DNA of 64,000 nucleotides from Vibrio cyclitrophicus (GCF_024347435.1 NZ_AP025480.1:1364001-1428000), one strand, 5' to 3'. Counted from the first letter of the stretch, positions 47,301-56,778 are shown. Program-made: numbers and translations. The notes: generated by a model from the sequence alone, not told the origin.

Positions 47301-49067
47301 CTACTTAGCAACTGATTCGTTGTTCATCTTAGCCGGAGCTTTAGATGCGTTAACCAGGAGGATACCAACGGTTAGTACCATTGAACCACATAGCAGGAAC
47401 AACAAGCGTCCTGTTGGTTCGTTTGGAATCAGAGCCATTGCTAGGATACCGAAACCTGCTGTGCTGATAAGCTTACCAAGCATTGAACGCTGTTTAGTAT
47501 CTAGGTTTTGTTGCTCTTCACCTTCCGCGACTAGCGGCGTGTTCCAGTTAGTGAATAATTGGTCAACTTCTTTCTCACGCTCTGGCGATAGGCCTTTGTA
47601 GAAGCGAGAAGTCATGATGAAGTAACCACCAGTGAACACGACGTGAGCTGCTAAGCTTAGACCAACTTTCAAGTCGCTCCATTCACGGCCAGTAAGCGCT
47701 GTTTCTAGACCAAATAGGTTTTCGATGTCTTCTGCTTGAAGCGAGATACCGAAGATGTAAGAAACGAAGCCACCAACCACTAGGGTAGACCAACCAGCCC
47801 AGTCAGGCGTCTTACGAATCCACATACCTAGTAGTACAGGGATAAGCATTGGGAAGCCAATTAATGCACCTACGTTCATTACGATATCGAACAAGCTCAA
47901 GTGACGTAGAGAGTTAATGAACAAGCCAATCGCGATGATGATAATACCCATCATGATAGTGGTTAGCTTACTTACGATAACCAGCTCTTTCTGAGTCGCG
48001 TTCTGACGAAGAATCGGGCTGTAGAAATTCATTACAAAGATACCTGCATTACGGTTCAGACCTGAATCCATAGAAGACATCGTTGCAGCGAACATTGCTG
48101 ACATAAGAAGACCAACCATACCTGCTGGCATTACGTTCTGTACGAATGCTAGGTAAGCCGCATCACCTGCTTTATCACCCATTGAAGCGTACTCTAATGC
48201 GAAATCAGGCATGAACGCACTTACGTACCAAGGTGGTAGGAACCAGATTAGTGGACCGACAACCATAAGGATACATGCTAGGCCTGCCGCTTTACGTGCG
48301 TTTTCACTGTCTTTTGCACATAGGTAACGGTAAGCGTTGATGCTGTTGTTCATTACACCGAACTGCTTCACGAAAATGAACACGACCCAAAGGATGAAGA
48401 TGCTCATGTAGTTTAGGTTGTTACCCAACATGAAGTCGCCGTCGAAATTAGCAACGATGTTAGTTAGGCCGCCACCGTGGAAGTAAGCTGCAACCGCACA
48501 AGTAATCGTAACCGCCATGATAACCAGCATTTGCATGAAGTCAGAAGCAACAACCGCCCAAGAGCCGCCCGTTACTGCCATCAATACTAGAACCATACCC
48601 GTTACCACAATGGTTGCTTCCATTGGGATGTTGAATACTGCTGCTACAAAGATAGCTAGACCGTTTAGCCAAATACCTGCAGAGATAAGGCTGTCAGGCA
48701 TGCCTGCCCATGTGAAGAACTGTTCAGACGTTTTACCAAAGCGCTGACGGATAGCTTCAATCGCCGTTACCACACGAAGTTGGCGGAACTTTGGAGCGAA
48801 GTACATATAGTTCATGAAGTAGCCAAATGCATTGGCTAAGAATAGGATTACAATAACGAAACCGTCATTGAATGCGCGTCCTGCGGCACCTGTAAACGTC
48901 CATGCTGAAAATTGTGTCATGAAGGCAGTTGCACCAACCATCCACCACAACATTTTGCCGCCACCTCTGAAGTAATCACTAGTAGAGGTGGTGAACTTAC
49001 GGAACATCCAACCAATAGCGATCAAAAAGAAGAAGTAGGCGAGAACAACAAAAGTATCAATAGTCAT
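47301..49067 (-). CDS. Sodium:solute symporter, probable alginate oligomer/uronate importer
   Basis: A 588-residue inner-membrane protein of the SSS family with about 14 hydrophobic helices. The N-terminal block TSTSDYFRGGGKMLWWMVGATAF and the following FSAWTFTGAAGRAF correspond to the sodium-binding TM1-TM2 region. Its place beside kdgF-kdgK-kdgA and the two PL17 lyases, together with a shared operator motif upstream, suggests uptake of unsaturated alginate oligomers or monouronates. Related symporters in Vibrio splendidus (Toa proteins) import oligoalginate. Substrate is inferred from context. Confidence 0.85.
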   Translation of the reverse strand: MTIDTFVVLAYFFFLIAIGWMFRKFTTSTSDYFRGGGKMLWWMVGATAFMTQFSAWTFTGAAGRAFNDGFVIVILFLANAFGYFMNYMYFAPKFRQLRVVTAIEAIRQRFGKTSEQFFTWAGMPDSLISAGIWLNGLAIFVAAVFNIPMEATIVVTGMVLVLMAVTGGSWAVVASDFMQMLVIMAVTITCAVAAYFHGGGLTNIVANFDGDFMLGNNLNYMSIFILWVVFIFVKQFGVMNNSINAYRYLCAKDSENARKAAGLACILMVVGPLIWFLPPWYVSAFMPDFALEYASMGDKAGDAAYLAFVQNVMPAGMVGLLMSAMFAATMSSMDSGLNRNAGIFVMNFYSPILRQNATQKELVIVSKLTTIMMGIIIIAIGLFINSLRHLSLFDIVMNVGALIGFPMLIPVLLGMWIRKTPDWAGWSTLVVGGFVSYIFGISLQAEDIENLFGLETALTGREWSDLKVGLSLAAHVVFTGGYFIMTSRFYKGLSPEREKEVDQLFTNWNTPLVAEGEEQQNLDTKQRSMLGKLISTAGFGILAMALIPNEPTGRLLFLLCGSMVLTVGILLVNASKAPAKMNNESVAK

Positions 49068-49128
49068 CTTTTCAGCCTTTTAAATATCATAATTAACTGC
49101 GCTTAGATTAACGCTTTCAAAGGTTTAT

Positions 49129-49139
49129 TTGTACTACAA
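49129..49139. promoter_or_regulatory. FadR-type operator upstream of the symporter
   Basis: TTGTACTACAA fits the TNGTNNNACNA rule of FadR-subfamily GntR regulators and is followed by TAT. It is 62 bases upstream of the symporter start. Three related sites exist at 49277, 52188 and 52370. Confidence 0.7.
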
Positions 49140-49276
49140 TATGCCTTTAGTATGATCTAGGTCGCATTGATTTTTTAGCTCTCACATTGCTTTTAGTTAA
49201 GTTGTTGTTTTTGTTTAATTTAAATATCTATTTAATTTATTTTAGATCGTAAATAAAATACGTTCTAATTGTTTAT

Positions 49277-49287
49277 ATGTATTACAA
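49277..49287. promoter_or_regulatory. Second FadR-type operator, left intergenic region
   Basis: ATGTATTACAA followed by TATA; one base off TNGTNNNACNA. It is 210 bases upstream of the symporter and has no gene to its right in the correct orientation, so it is an upstream auxiliary site or a remnant. Confidence 0.55.
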
Positions 49288-49290
49288 TAT

Positions 49291-50060
49291 AAAAGGTTCA
49301 TCTATAGATTGGGCGATCTATAAGATTTTAATTATAACCGTAACAAATGTGCTACAAATAGGTGTGATTGTGCGATGGAATTCACGTTAAATCTAAACGC
49401 TAATTTGATAAGAAGGATTTGAAAAAATTAAGTGTAGCTTATTGGTTTTTATGCTGCTATCCATTGTTAGCTTTGGTTTCTTTGTATGTAGAGCTGCTTA
49501 TTATCGAGAGAAGTTATTGCCCTCGACATTTAATTTAGCTTTTTGTTTATTCTTATATGAAGCACAACGGCGGGTTGAAGAGGTCTAAGGCGGTCAGCGT
49601 AGATGTTGAGCAAGTAGTTCTAAGTGCAAAATATGAATTGACGGTAGTTAGTGGGCACTTACCGTGATTTAAGTCATAGACGATTGTTCGAGAAGCATTA
49701 ATTTTAAGCTCTGAGTAGCAATTTAAGCGCCAACAGAGAATACAAGAACTGAATGTGAGTTGAATTACGTACAATCGGCGTGTGACACGTTGAGCGGGCT
49801 TCGACGGTGATATCGTTTATGGGGAGAAAGAAGCTTTATCTAAAGTCAGGTAGTTTGTGTTTACCCAGTTGTTTGTGTACCTAACAACTAACCATGTATC
49901 AGGTGCCGTATTTGGTGTTGAGTTACTGAGCCAACTAGCCACTTAGTCAGTTTGATTCGAGACCGTAGTTTACTTCAGGGTAGGGACCGATATTGAGAAT
50001 ACTGGTTTACAAAGCATTTACTGTCAAAGAGCAGTTCGCATTAGATATCAGTTAGTTATA
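49291..50060. other. Gene-free stretch between the symporter and kdgA
   Basis: About 770 bases with stops in all frames. The longest frame, 73 codons on the minus strand (49553-49774), looks spurious. Given an orphan operator at its left end, this may be the site of a lost gene, but no recognisable remnant of a protein family was seen. Confidence 0.5.
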
Positions 50061-50063
50061 AGC

Positions 50064-50090
50064 AAAAAAAGCCCCACCGAAGTGAGGCCT
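50064..50090 (-). terminator. Terminator of kdgF-kdgK-kdgA
   Basis: On the minus strand GCCTCAC, loop TTCG, GTGGGGC (one G-T pair) is followed by seven T residues. It lies 21 bases after the kdgA stop. Confidence 0.88.
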
Positions 50091-50111
50091 TATCACCAAA
50101 TCTAAAATAGA

Positions 50112-50738
50112 TTAAGCGTTAACGTGAGCAACTGCATCGCGAACAAGCTTGCCTAGTTCGTCCCACTTACCTTCGTCGATAAGGTTAGTTGGAACCATCC
50201 AAGTACCACCGCACGCAAGTACAGAAGGGATAGATAGATATTCATCTACATTCTTCAAGCTTACACCGCCAGTAGGCATAAATTTAACAGGGTAAACCGC
50301 TGTTAGTGCTTTAAGCATACCAGTACCGCCAGACGGCTCAGCAGGGAAGAACTTCAATGTGCGAAGGCCCATTTCCATTGCTTGTTCAACTAGGCTTGGG
50401 TTGTTAACACCCGGTACAATAGCTACGCCTTTATCGATACAGTATTGAACAGTACGTGGGTTAAAACCTGGGCTTACGATGAAATCAACACCGGCTTCGA
50501 TAGACGCATCAACTTGCTCGTTAGTCAGCACTGTGCCTGAACCGATTAGCATGTCAGGGAACTCTTTACGCATGATGCGAATCGCTTCGATTGCACATTC
50601 TGTACGTAGTGTGATTTCTGCACATGGCATGCCGTTTTCAACAAGAGCTTTACCTAGAGGGATAGCGTCTTCAGCACGGTTGATAGCGATTACAGGAATT
50701 ACTTTTAGGTTTGCTAGTTGTTCATTTAATGTAGTCAT
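50112..50738 (-). CDS. kdgA: 2-dehydro-3-deoxyphosphogluconate aldolase (KDPG aldolase)
   Basis: Splits 2-keto-3-deoxy-6-phosphogluconate to pyruvate and glyceraldehyde 3-phosphate, the last step of uronate catabolism. The 208-residue class I aldolase shows Glu41 and Arg45 in AEITLRTECA, the phosphate/pyruvate segment GSGTVLTNEQ, SPGFNP, the Schiff-base Lys129 in LKFFPAEPSGG, and MPTGGVSLKN. It is the third gene of an operon behind kdgF and kdgK; 73 bases with a strong hairpin separate it from kdgK. GAGAAAG precedes the ATG. Confidence 0.96.
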   Translation of the reverse strand: MTTLNEQLANLKVIPVIAINRAEDAIPLGKALVENGMPCAEITLRTECAIEAIRIMRKEFPDMLIGSGTVLTNEQVDASIEAGVDFIVSPGFNPRTVQYCIDKGVAIVPGVNNPSLVEQAMEMGLRTLKFFPAEPSGGTGMLKALTAVYPVKFMPTGGVSLKNVDEYLSIPSVLACGGTWMVPTNLIDEGKWDELGKLVRDAVAHVNA

Positions 50739-50761
50739 GAATTCTTTCTCACGTTAATTAT

Positions 50762-50787
50762 GGGCTTGCTTTTAACTAAGCAAGCCC
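50762..50787 (-). promoter_or_regulatory. Perfect hairpin between kdgK and kdgA
   Basis: GGGCTTGCTT (50762-50771) pairs with AAGCAAGCCC (50778-50787) around a 6-base loop. No T tract follows in the operon's direction, so it is more likely an mRNA-processing or stability element than a terminator. Confidence 0.6.
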
Positions 50788-50811
50788 TTGATTAATATAT
50801 AAAGTGCGTAA

Positions 50812-51744
50812 TTATAAAGACAGATCAGGCGTCGCATCTACAGGAATGATAGCACCTGGATGCTGAATCACGGTTCCTGCCACAATATGACCGGCAAATG
50901 CGGCATCACGAGCATTACCACCGCTCAAACGCTTAGCTAAGAAGCCAGCACTGAACGAGTCGCCAGCGGCCGTAGTGTCTACGATGTTGTCAACTGGGTT
51001 TGGAGCTACGTATTGAGCACTTTGGCTTTCAACGACTAAGCAGTCTTTTGCGCCACGTTTGATAACGATCTCTTTCACACCAGACTCAGACGTACGAGCA
51101 ATACATTGTTCAATGCTTTCGTCGCCGTACAACTCTTGCTCATCATCAAACGTCAGTAGGGCCGTGTCGGTGTACTTGAGCATTTTCAAGTACCAAGAAA
51201 TCGCTTCTTGTTGGCTTTCCCAAAGTTTAGGACGGTAGTTATTGTCGAAGAATACTTGGCCGCCTTGAGCTTTAAATTTGTCTAAGAAGTTAAACAGCTG
51301 TGTACGGCCATTTTCTGTCAAGATAGCAAGTGTAATACCGCTTAGGTAAACCGCATCAAAAGAGAATAGCTTATCAAGTAGAGCAGGCGTGTCTTGCTGA
51401 TCAAACATGAACTTCGCTGCAGCATCACTACGCCAGTAGTGGAAGCTACGCTCACCAGTTTCATCGGTCTCGATGTAATAAAGCCCTGGTTGTTTGTGAT
51501 CGAGCTGAGCCACTAAGCTTGTGTCGATACCTTCAGCTTGCCACTTTTCTAGCATGTCAGTACTGAATGGGTCGGTGCCTAGTGCGGTTACATAGCTTGT
51601 TTGGATACCATGCTCTTTTGTTAAGCGTGACAGGTAAAGTGCCGTATTTAGTGTATCGCCACCAAAACTTTGCTTAAGCCCATCTTGTTTCTTTTGTAGC
51701 TCAACCATGCACTCGCCAATGACCGCGATGTTTAATGATTTCAT
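50812..51744 (-). CDS. kdgK: 2-dehydro-3-deoxygluconate kinase
   Basis: Phosphorylates 2-keto-3-deoxygluconate to KDPG with ATP. The 310-residue PfkB/ribokinase-family protein has the N-terminal IAVIGECMVEL and GGDTLNTALYLSRL motif, FDNNYRPKLW, VIKRGAKDC, and DTTAAGDSFSAGF with catalytic base Asp262. FDNNYRP and an Arg/Tyr-rich sugar pocket are typical of KdgK rather than ribokinase. It follows kdgF by 34 bases and precedes kdgA, which fixes the pathway. TAAGG precedes the ATG. Confidence 0.95.
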   Translation of the reverse strand: MKSLNIAVIGECMVELQKKQDGLKQSFGGDTLNTALYLSRLTKEHGIQTSYVTALGTDPFSTDMLEKWQAEGIDTSLVAQLDHKQPGLYYIETDETGERSFHYWRSDAAAKFMFDQQDTPALLDKLFSFDAVYLSGITLAILTENGRTQLFNFLDKFKAQGGQVFFDNNYRPKLWESQQEAISWYLKMLKYTDTALLTFDDEQELYGDESIEQCIARTSESGVKEIVIKRGAKDCLVVESQSAQYVAPNPVDNIVDTTAAGDSFSAGFLAKRLSGGNARDAAFAGHIVAGTVIQHPGAIIPVDATPDLSL

Positions 51745-51778
51745 ATGCTTACCTTAGCAACTGAGGTTGCGCTATTCA

Positions 51779-52114
51779 TTATTTTAGGAAGTCTTCACGC
51801 GCAGGGTTGAAGATATCTAGAAGGATGCTGTCTTGCTCTAGTGCAACCGCACCGTGCATCATGTGTTTACGAGCGAAGTAAGCGTCGCCTTCTTTAAGTA
51901 CTCTCTTCTCGCCTTCAATCTCAGCTTCAAAGCTGCCGCGAACAACATAACCGATCTGGTCATGAATTTCGTGTGTGTGAGGATGGCCAATCGCACCCTT
52001 ATCAAAACAAAGGTGTACAGCCATTAGATCGTCGGTGTAAGCAACGATTTTACGCTTAATACCGCCACCAAGTTCTTCCCACGGATTTTCATCTAGCATA
52101 AAGAAAGAGTTCAT
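51779..52114 (-). CDS. kdgF: KdgF cupin, unsaturated-uronate ring-opening enzyme
   Basis: A 111-residue single-domain cupin. The metal-binding set is visible as His46, His48, Gln53 (HPHTHEIHDQIGYVV) and His87 (RKHMMHGA). KdgF proteins speed conversion of 4,5-unsaturated monouronates from pectin or alginate lyases to linear keto sugars. First gene of the kdgF-kdgK-kdgA operon and divergent from the PL17 lyase pair whose products it would act on. AGGAGAT precedes the ATG. Confidence 0.93.
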   Translation of the reverse strand: MNSFFMLDENPWEELGGGIKRKIVAYTDDLMAVHLCFDKGAIGHPHTHEIHDQIGYVVRGSFEAEIEGEKRVLKEGDAYFARKHMMHGAVALEQDSILLDIFNPAREDFLK

Positions 52115-52187
52115 TGTGTATCTCCTAATCTGTTTAAATCTTTTAAGTGTTACTTAGCTTGCATTCATAATAAGGGAATGAGCCTAA

Positions 52188-52198
52188 TTGTAATACAA
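52188..52198. promoter_or_regulatory. FadR-type operator upstream of kdgF
   Basis: TTGTAATACAA, a perfect TNGTNNNACNA match followed by TATATC, 74 bases upstream of the kdgF start. Confidence 0.7.
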
Positions 52199-52369
52199 TA
52201 TATCTAAAATTGTGTGATATTGATCAAGTGATACTTTATATTGCGTAAATAAATCAATAACTTAACAAATGCTCTAAATTTATCATTAGTTAACTACATC
52301 AATGACTTATGATGATTTATGTGATTCTACTCATCATTTAGCATCGAATAGGTATGATTAAAGCTCATA

Positions 52370-52380
52370 TTGTATTACTT
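52370..52380. promoter_or_regulatory. FadR-type operator upstream of the PL17 lyases
   Basis: TTGTATTACTT; its complement reads AAGTAATACAATATG, matching the extended consensus of the other three sites. It lies 68 bases upstream of the first lyase start. Confidence 0.65.
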
Positions 52381-52447
52381 TATATGGAGTTTGAAAATTT
52401 AATCAAAGTTTAAACAGATAAACTCTTTATTGAGGGTGACAAAGAAT

Positions 52448-54622
52448 ATGACTACCAAACCAGTATTGTTGACTGAAGCAGAAATTGAGCAACTTCACCT
52501 TGAAGTGGGCCGTTCTAGCTTAATGGGCAAAACCATTGCAGCGAATGCGAAAGACTTAGAAGCGTTCATGCGTTTACCTATTGATGTTCCAGGTCACGGT
52601 GAAGCAGGGGGTTACGAGCATAACCGCCATAAGCAAAATTACACGTACATGAACTTAGCTGGTCGCATGTTCTTGATCACTAAAGAGCAAAAATACGCAG
52701 ACTTCGTTACAGAATTATTGGAAGTGTACGCAGACAAATATCTAACGTTTGATTACCACGTACAGAAAAACACTAACCCGACAGGTCGTTTGTTCCACCA
52801 AATCCTGAATGAACACTGCTGGTTAATGTTTTCAAGCTTAGCTTACTCTTGTGTTGCTTCAACATTGACACAGGAACAACGTGACAACATTGAGTCTCGC
52901 ATTTTTGAACCAATGCTAGAAATGTTCACAGTGAAGTACGCACACGACTTCGACCGCATTCACAATCACGGCATTTGGGCTGTAGCGGCTGTGGGTATCT
53001 GTGGTCTTGCTTTAGGCAAGCGTGAGTACCTTGAAATGTCGGTTTACGGCATCGACCGTAACGATACGGGCGGCTTCTTAGCGCAAATTTCTCAACTGTT
53101 TGCACCTTCTGGTTACTACATGGAAGGTCCTTACTACCACCGTTACGCAATTCGCCCAACGTGTGTGTTCGCTGAAGTTATTCATCGTCACATGCCCGAA
53201 GTTGATATCTACAACTACAAAGGCGGCGTGATTGGTAACACAGTACAAGCAATGCTTTCTACTGCTTACCCGAACGGTGAATTCCCAGCATTAAACGACG
53301 CGTCTCGCACAATGGGCATTACTGATATGGGTGTTCAGGTTGCCGTAAGTGTTTACAGCAAGCATTACTCTTCTGAAAGTGGCGTTGACCAAAACATTCT
53401 TGGTATGGCGAAGATTCAAGACGCAGTATGGATGCACCCATGTGGTCTTGAGCTATCTAAAGCCTACGAAGAGGCTTCAGCTAAACAAGAAATCGGCATG
53501 CCTTTCTGGCCAAGTGTTGAATTGAGCGAGGGTCCTGAAGGCCACAATGGTGCACAAGGCTTTATCCGTATGCAGGATAATAAAGGTGACGTTTCTCAAC
53601 TTGTTATGAACTACGGTCAACACGGCATGGGTCACGGCAACTTCGATACGCTGGGTATTTCTTTCTTTAACCGCGGTCAAGAAGTGTTGCGTGAATACGG
53701 TTTCTGTCGTTGGGTTAACGTTGAGCCAAAATTTGGCGGTCGCTACCTAGATGAAAATAAATCTTACGCTCGTCAAACGATTGCACATAATGCAGTAACG
53801 ATTGATGAGAAATGTCAGAACAACTTTGACGTTGAGCGTGCTGACGCAGTACACGGTTTGCCTCACTTCTTCAAAGTGGCAGATGAGCAAATTAACGGTA
53901 TGAGCGCATTTGCTAACGACCATTACGAAGGTTTTGACATGCAACGCAGTGTGTTCATGCTAAACCTTGAAGAGCTTGAGTCTCCGCTATTGTTAGACTT
54001 GTACCGCTTAGGTTCGACAAAAGGCGGCGAAGGCGACCACCAGTTTGATTACTCTCATCAATATCAAGGTCAAATTATTCGCACTAACTTCGAATACCAA
54101 GCAAACAAAGAGCTAAACACACTAGGAAGTGACTTCGGTTACCAACACCTATGGAATGTAGCGAGTGGTGAAGTGAATGGTACTGCGTTAGTTAGCTGGT
54201 TACAGAACGACACGTACTATACTTGGTTGGGTACAAGTTCGAACGAGAACGGAGAAATCATCTTCACTCGCACTGGTGCTAACGATCCAAGCTTTAATTT
54301 ACGTTCAGAGCCTGCATTCATTCTACGTAGCAAAGGCGAAACAACATTGTTTGCTTCTGTGCTAGAAACGCACGGTTACTTTAACGAAGAATTCGAGCAA
54401 TCAGTAAACGCTCGTGGTGTTGTGAAAAACATCAATGTTGTTGCTCACACGAATGTAGGTTCAGTAGTAGAAATTACGACAGAGAAATCAAACGTGACAG
54501 TGATGATCAGTAACCAACTTGGCGCAACTGACAGCACTGAACACAAAGTAGAACTGAACGGCAAAGTATACAGCTGGACAGGCTTCTACTCAGTAGAAAC
54601 GACTTTAGAGCAGGGGAAATAA
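52448..54622 (+). CDS. Oligoalginate lyase, polysaccharide lyase family 17 (first copy)
   Basis: A 724-residue exolytic lyase releasing unsaturated monouronate from alginate oligomers by beta-elimination. The N-terminal alpha/alpha toroid has VPGHGEAGGYEHNRHKQNY, IHNHGIWAVA (Asn173, His174, equivalent to the family's Asn-His pair) and GYYMEGPYYHRY (Tyr223 region, the expected catalytic Tyr); a heparinase II/III-like beta domain follows. No signal peptide, so it is cytosolic and acts on imported oligomers. The frame extends to TTG 52430, but the ATG at 52448 matches its paralogue's start. Related V. splendidus enzymes are named OalB/OalC; which one is equivalent is unclear. Confidence 0.93.
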   Translation: MTTKPVLLTEAEIEQLHLEVGRSSLMGKTIAANAKDLEAFMRLPIDVPGHGEAGGYEHNRHKQNYTYMNLAGRMFLITKEQKYADFVTELLEVYADKYLTFDYHVQKNTNPTGRLFHQILNEHCWLMFSSLAYSCVASTLTQEQRDNIESRIFEPMLEMFTVKYAHDFDRIHNHGIWAVAAVGICGLALGKREYLEMSVYGIDRNDTGGFLAQISQLFAPSGYYMEGPYYHRYAIRPTCVFAEVIHRHMPEVDIYNYKGGVIGNTVQAMLSTAYPNGEFPALNDASRTMGITDMGVQVAVSVYSKHYSSESGVDQNILGMAKIQDAVWMHPCGLELSKAYEEASAKQEIGMPFWPSVELSEGPEGHNGAQGFIRMQDNKGDVSQLVMNYGQHGMGHGNFDTLGISFFNRGQEVLREYGFCRWVNVEPKFGGRYLDENKSYARQTIAHNAVTIDEKCQNNFDVERADAVHGLPHFFKVADEQINGMSAFANDHYEGFDMQRSVFMLNLEELESPLLLDLYRLGSTKGGEGDHQFDYSHQYQGQIIRTNFEYQANKELNTLGSDFGYQHLWNVASGEVNGTALVSWLQNDTYYTWLGTSSNENGEIIFTRTGANDPSFNLRSEPAFILRSKGETTLFASVLETHGYFNEEFEQSVNARGVVKNINVVAHTNVGSVVEITTEKSNVTVMISNQLGATDSTEHKVELNGKVYSWTGFYSVETTLEQGK

Positions 54623-54624
54623 TA

Positions 54625-56778
54625 ATGAGCTATCAACCACTTTTACTTAACTTTGAAGAAGCAGCAGAGCTTCGTAAAGAACTTGGCAAGGATAGCCTAT
54701 TAGGTAACGCACTAACTCGTGACATTAAACAAACTGACGCTTACATGGCTGAAGTTGGCATCGAAGTTCCAGGTCACGGCGAAGGTGGCGGTTATGAACA
54801 TAACCGTCATAAGCAAAACTACATCCATATGGATCTAGCGGGTCGTTTGTTCCTTATCACTGAGGAAACTAAGTACCGTGATTACATCGTTGATATGCTA
54901 ACAGCGTACGCGACGGTATACCCAACATTGGAAAGCAACGTAAGCCGTGACTCTAACCCTCCGGGTAAGCTGTTCCACCAAACGTTGAACGAGAACATGT
55001 GGATGCTTTACGCTTCTTGTGCGTACAGCTGTATTTACCACACAATCTCTGAAGAGCAGAAGCGTCTGATCGAAGACGATCTTCTTAAGCAAATGATCGA
55101 AATGTTCGTTGTTACTTACGCACACGACTTCGATATCGTACACAACCACGGCCTATGGGCAGTGGCAGCGGTAGGTATCTGTGGTTACGCGATCAACGAT
55201 CAAGAATCTGTAGATAAAGCACTTTATGGCCTGAAACTGGACAAAGTAAGCGGCGGTTTCTTAGCGCAACTTGACCAACTGTTTTCGCCAGACGGCTACT
55301 ACATGGAAGGTCCTTACTACCACCGTTTCTCTCTACGTCCAATCTACCTGTTCGCAGAAGCGATTGAACGTCGTCAGCCTGAAGTCGGTATCTATGAATT
55401 CAACGATTCAGTGATCAAGACAACATCTTACTCTGTATTCAAAACCGCATTCCCAGACGGTACATTGCCAGCTCTGAACGATTCATCGAAGACGATCTCT
55501 ATCAACGATGAAGGCGTTATCATGGCAACGTCTGTGTGTTACCACCGTTACGAGCAGACTGAAACTCTGCTTGGTATGGCTAACCACCAACAAAACGTTT
55601 GGGTTCATGCTTCAGGTAAAACATTGTCTGACGCTGTTGAAGCAGCTGATGAAATCAAACCATTCAACTGGGGTAGCCTGTTCGTTACCGACGGCCCTGA
55701 AGGTGAGAAAGGCGGCGTTAGCATTCTTCGTCACCGTGATGAGAAAGACGACGATACCATGGCGTTGATCTGGTTCGGTCAACACGGCAGCGATCACCAG
55801 TACCACTCTGCGCTAGACCACGGTCACTACGATGGACTGCACCTAAGTGTATTCAACCGTGGCCACGAAGTGCTGCACGATTACGGCTTCGGTCGCTGGG
55901 TAAACGTTGAGCCTAAGTTTGGTGGTCGTTACATTCCAGAGAACAAGTCTTACTGTAAGCAGACGGTTGCTCACAACACAGTAACGGTTGATCAGAAAAC
56001 GCAGAATAACTTCAACACAGCATTGGCTGAGTCTAAGTTTGGTCAGAAGCACTTCTTCGTAGCAGACGACCAGTCTTTGCAAGGCATGAGCGGCACAATT
56101 TCTGAGTACTACACAGGCGTAGACATGCAACGCAGCGTGATTCTTGCTGAACTTCCTGAGTTCGAGAAGCCGTTAGTGATTGATGTTTACCGCATCGAAG
56201 CTGACGCTGAGCACCAGTACGATCTTCCCGTTCACCACTCTGGCCAGATCATCCGTACTGATTTCGATTACAACATGGAAAAAACGCTTAAGCCATTAGG
56301 TGAAGACAACGGTTACCAACACCTATGGAACGTGGCTTCAGGCAAAGTGAACGAAGAGGGTTCTCTAGTAAGCTGGCTACATGACAGCAGCTACTACAGC
56401 CTAGTAACCAGCGCTAATGCGGGCAGCGAAGTGATTTTTGCTCGCACTGGTGCTAACGATCCAGACTTCAATCTTAAGAGTGAACCTGCGTTTATCTTAC
56501 GTCAGTCTGGTCAAAACCACGTGTTTGCTTCTGTACTAGAAACGCATGGTTACTTTAACGAATCTATCGAAGCTTCTGTAGGCGCTCGTGGTCTAGTTAA
56601 ATCAGTGTCTGTTGTGGGCCATAACAGTGTCGGGATTGTTGTTTGCATTCAGACTACTTCTGGCAACACTTACCACTACGGTATCTCAAACCAAGCTGAA
56701 GACACGCAGCAAGCAACTCACACTGTTGAGTTCGCGGGTGAGACATACTCGTGGGAAGGATCATTTGCTCAACTGTAA
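54625..56778 (+). CDS. Oligoalginate lyase, polysaccharide lyase family 17 (second copy)
   Basis: A 717-residue paralogue starting 3 bases after the first PL17 gene, clearly co-transcribed. It shares VPGHGEGGGYEHNRHKQNY, VHNHGLWAVAAVGICG (Asn174, His175), GYYMEGPYYHRFSLRP and the closing FNLKSEPAFILR block, so it is expected to be active. Again there is no signal peptide. Two diverged copies probably prefer different uronates or chain lengths, as reported for paired PL17 enzymes in related vibrios. CAGGGGA precedes the ATG; a terminator follows. Confidence 0.93.
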   Translation: MSYQPLLLNFEEAAELRKELGKDSLLGNALTRDIKQTDAYMAEVGIEVPGHGEGGGYEHNRHKQNYIHMDLAGRLFLITEETKYRDYIVDMLTAYATVYPTLESNVSRDSNPPGKLFHQTLNENMWMLYASCAYSCIYHTISEEQKRLIEDDLLKQMIEMFVVTYAHDFDIVHNHGLWAVAAVGICGYAINDQESVDKALYGLKLDKVSGGFLAQLDQLFSPDGYYMEGPYYHRFSLRPIYLFAEAIERRQPEVGIYEFNDSVIKTTSYSVFKTAFPDGTLPALNDSSKTISINDEGVIMATSVCYHRYEQTETLLGMANHQQNVWVHASGKTLSDAVEAADEIKPFNWGSLFVTDGPEGEKGGVSILRHRDEKDDDTMALIWFGQHGSDHQYHSALDHGHYDGLHLSVFNRGHEVLHDYGFGRWVNVEPKFGGRYIPENKSYCKQTVAHNTVTVDQKTQNNFNTALAESKFGQKHFFVADDQSLQGMSGTISEYYTGVDMQRSVILAELPEFEKPLVIDVYRIEADAEHQYDLPVHHSGQIIRTDFDYNMEKTLKPLGEDNGYQHLWNVASGKVNEEGSLVSWLHDSSYYSLVTSANAGSEVIFARTGANDPDFNLKSEPAFILRQSGQNHVFASVLETHGYFNESIEASVGARGLVKSVSVVGHNSVGIVVCIQTTSGNTYHYGISNQAEDTQQATHTVEFAGETYSWEGSFAQL

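Larger units (their letters stand above)
52115..52447. other. Divergent promoter region, kdgF and PL17 lyases
   Basis: An AT-rich 333-base region holding promoters for both directions. Two FadR-type operators, 172 bases apart, lie about 70 bases from each start codon, a symmetrical layout that would let one regulator control both operons. Confidence 0.8.

Noticed and set aside
49553..49774. 73-codon minus-strand frame between the symporter and kdgA
   Set aside because: Composition and lack of ribosome site suggest chance; no similarity recognised.
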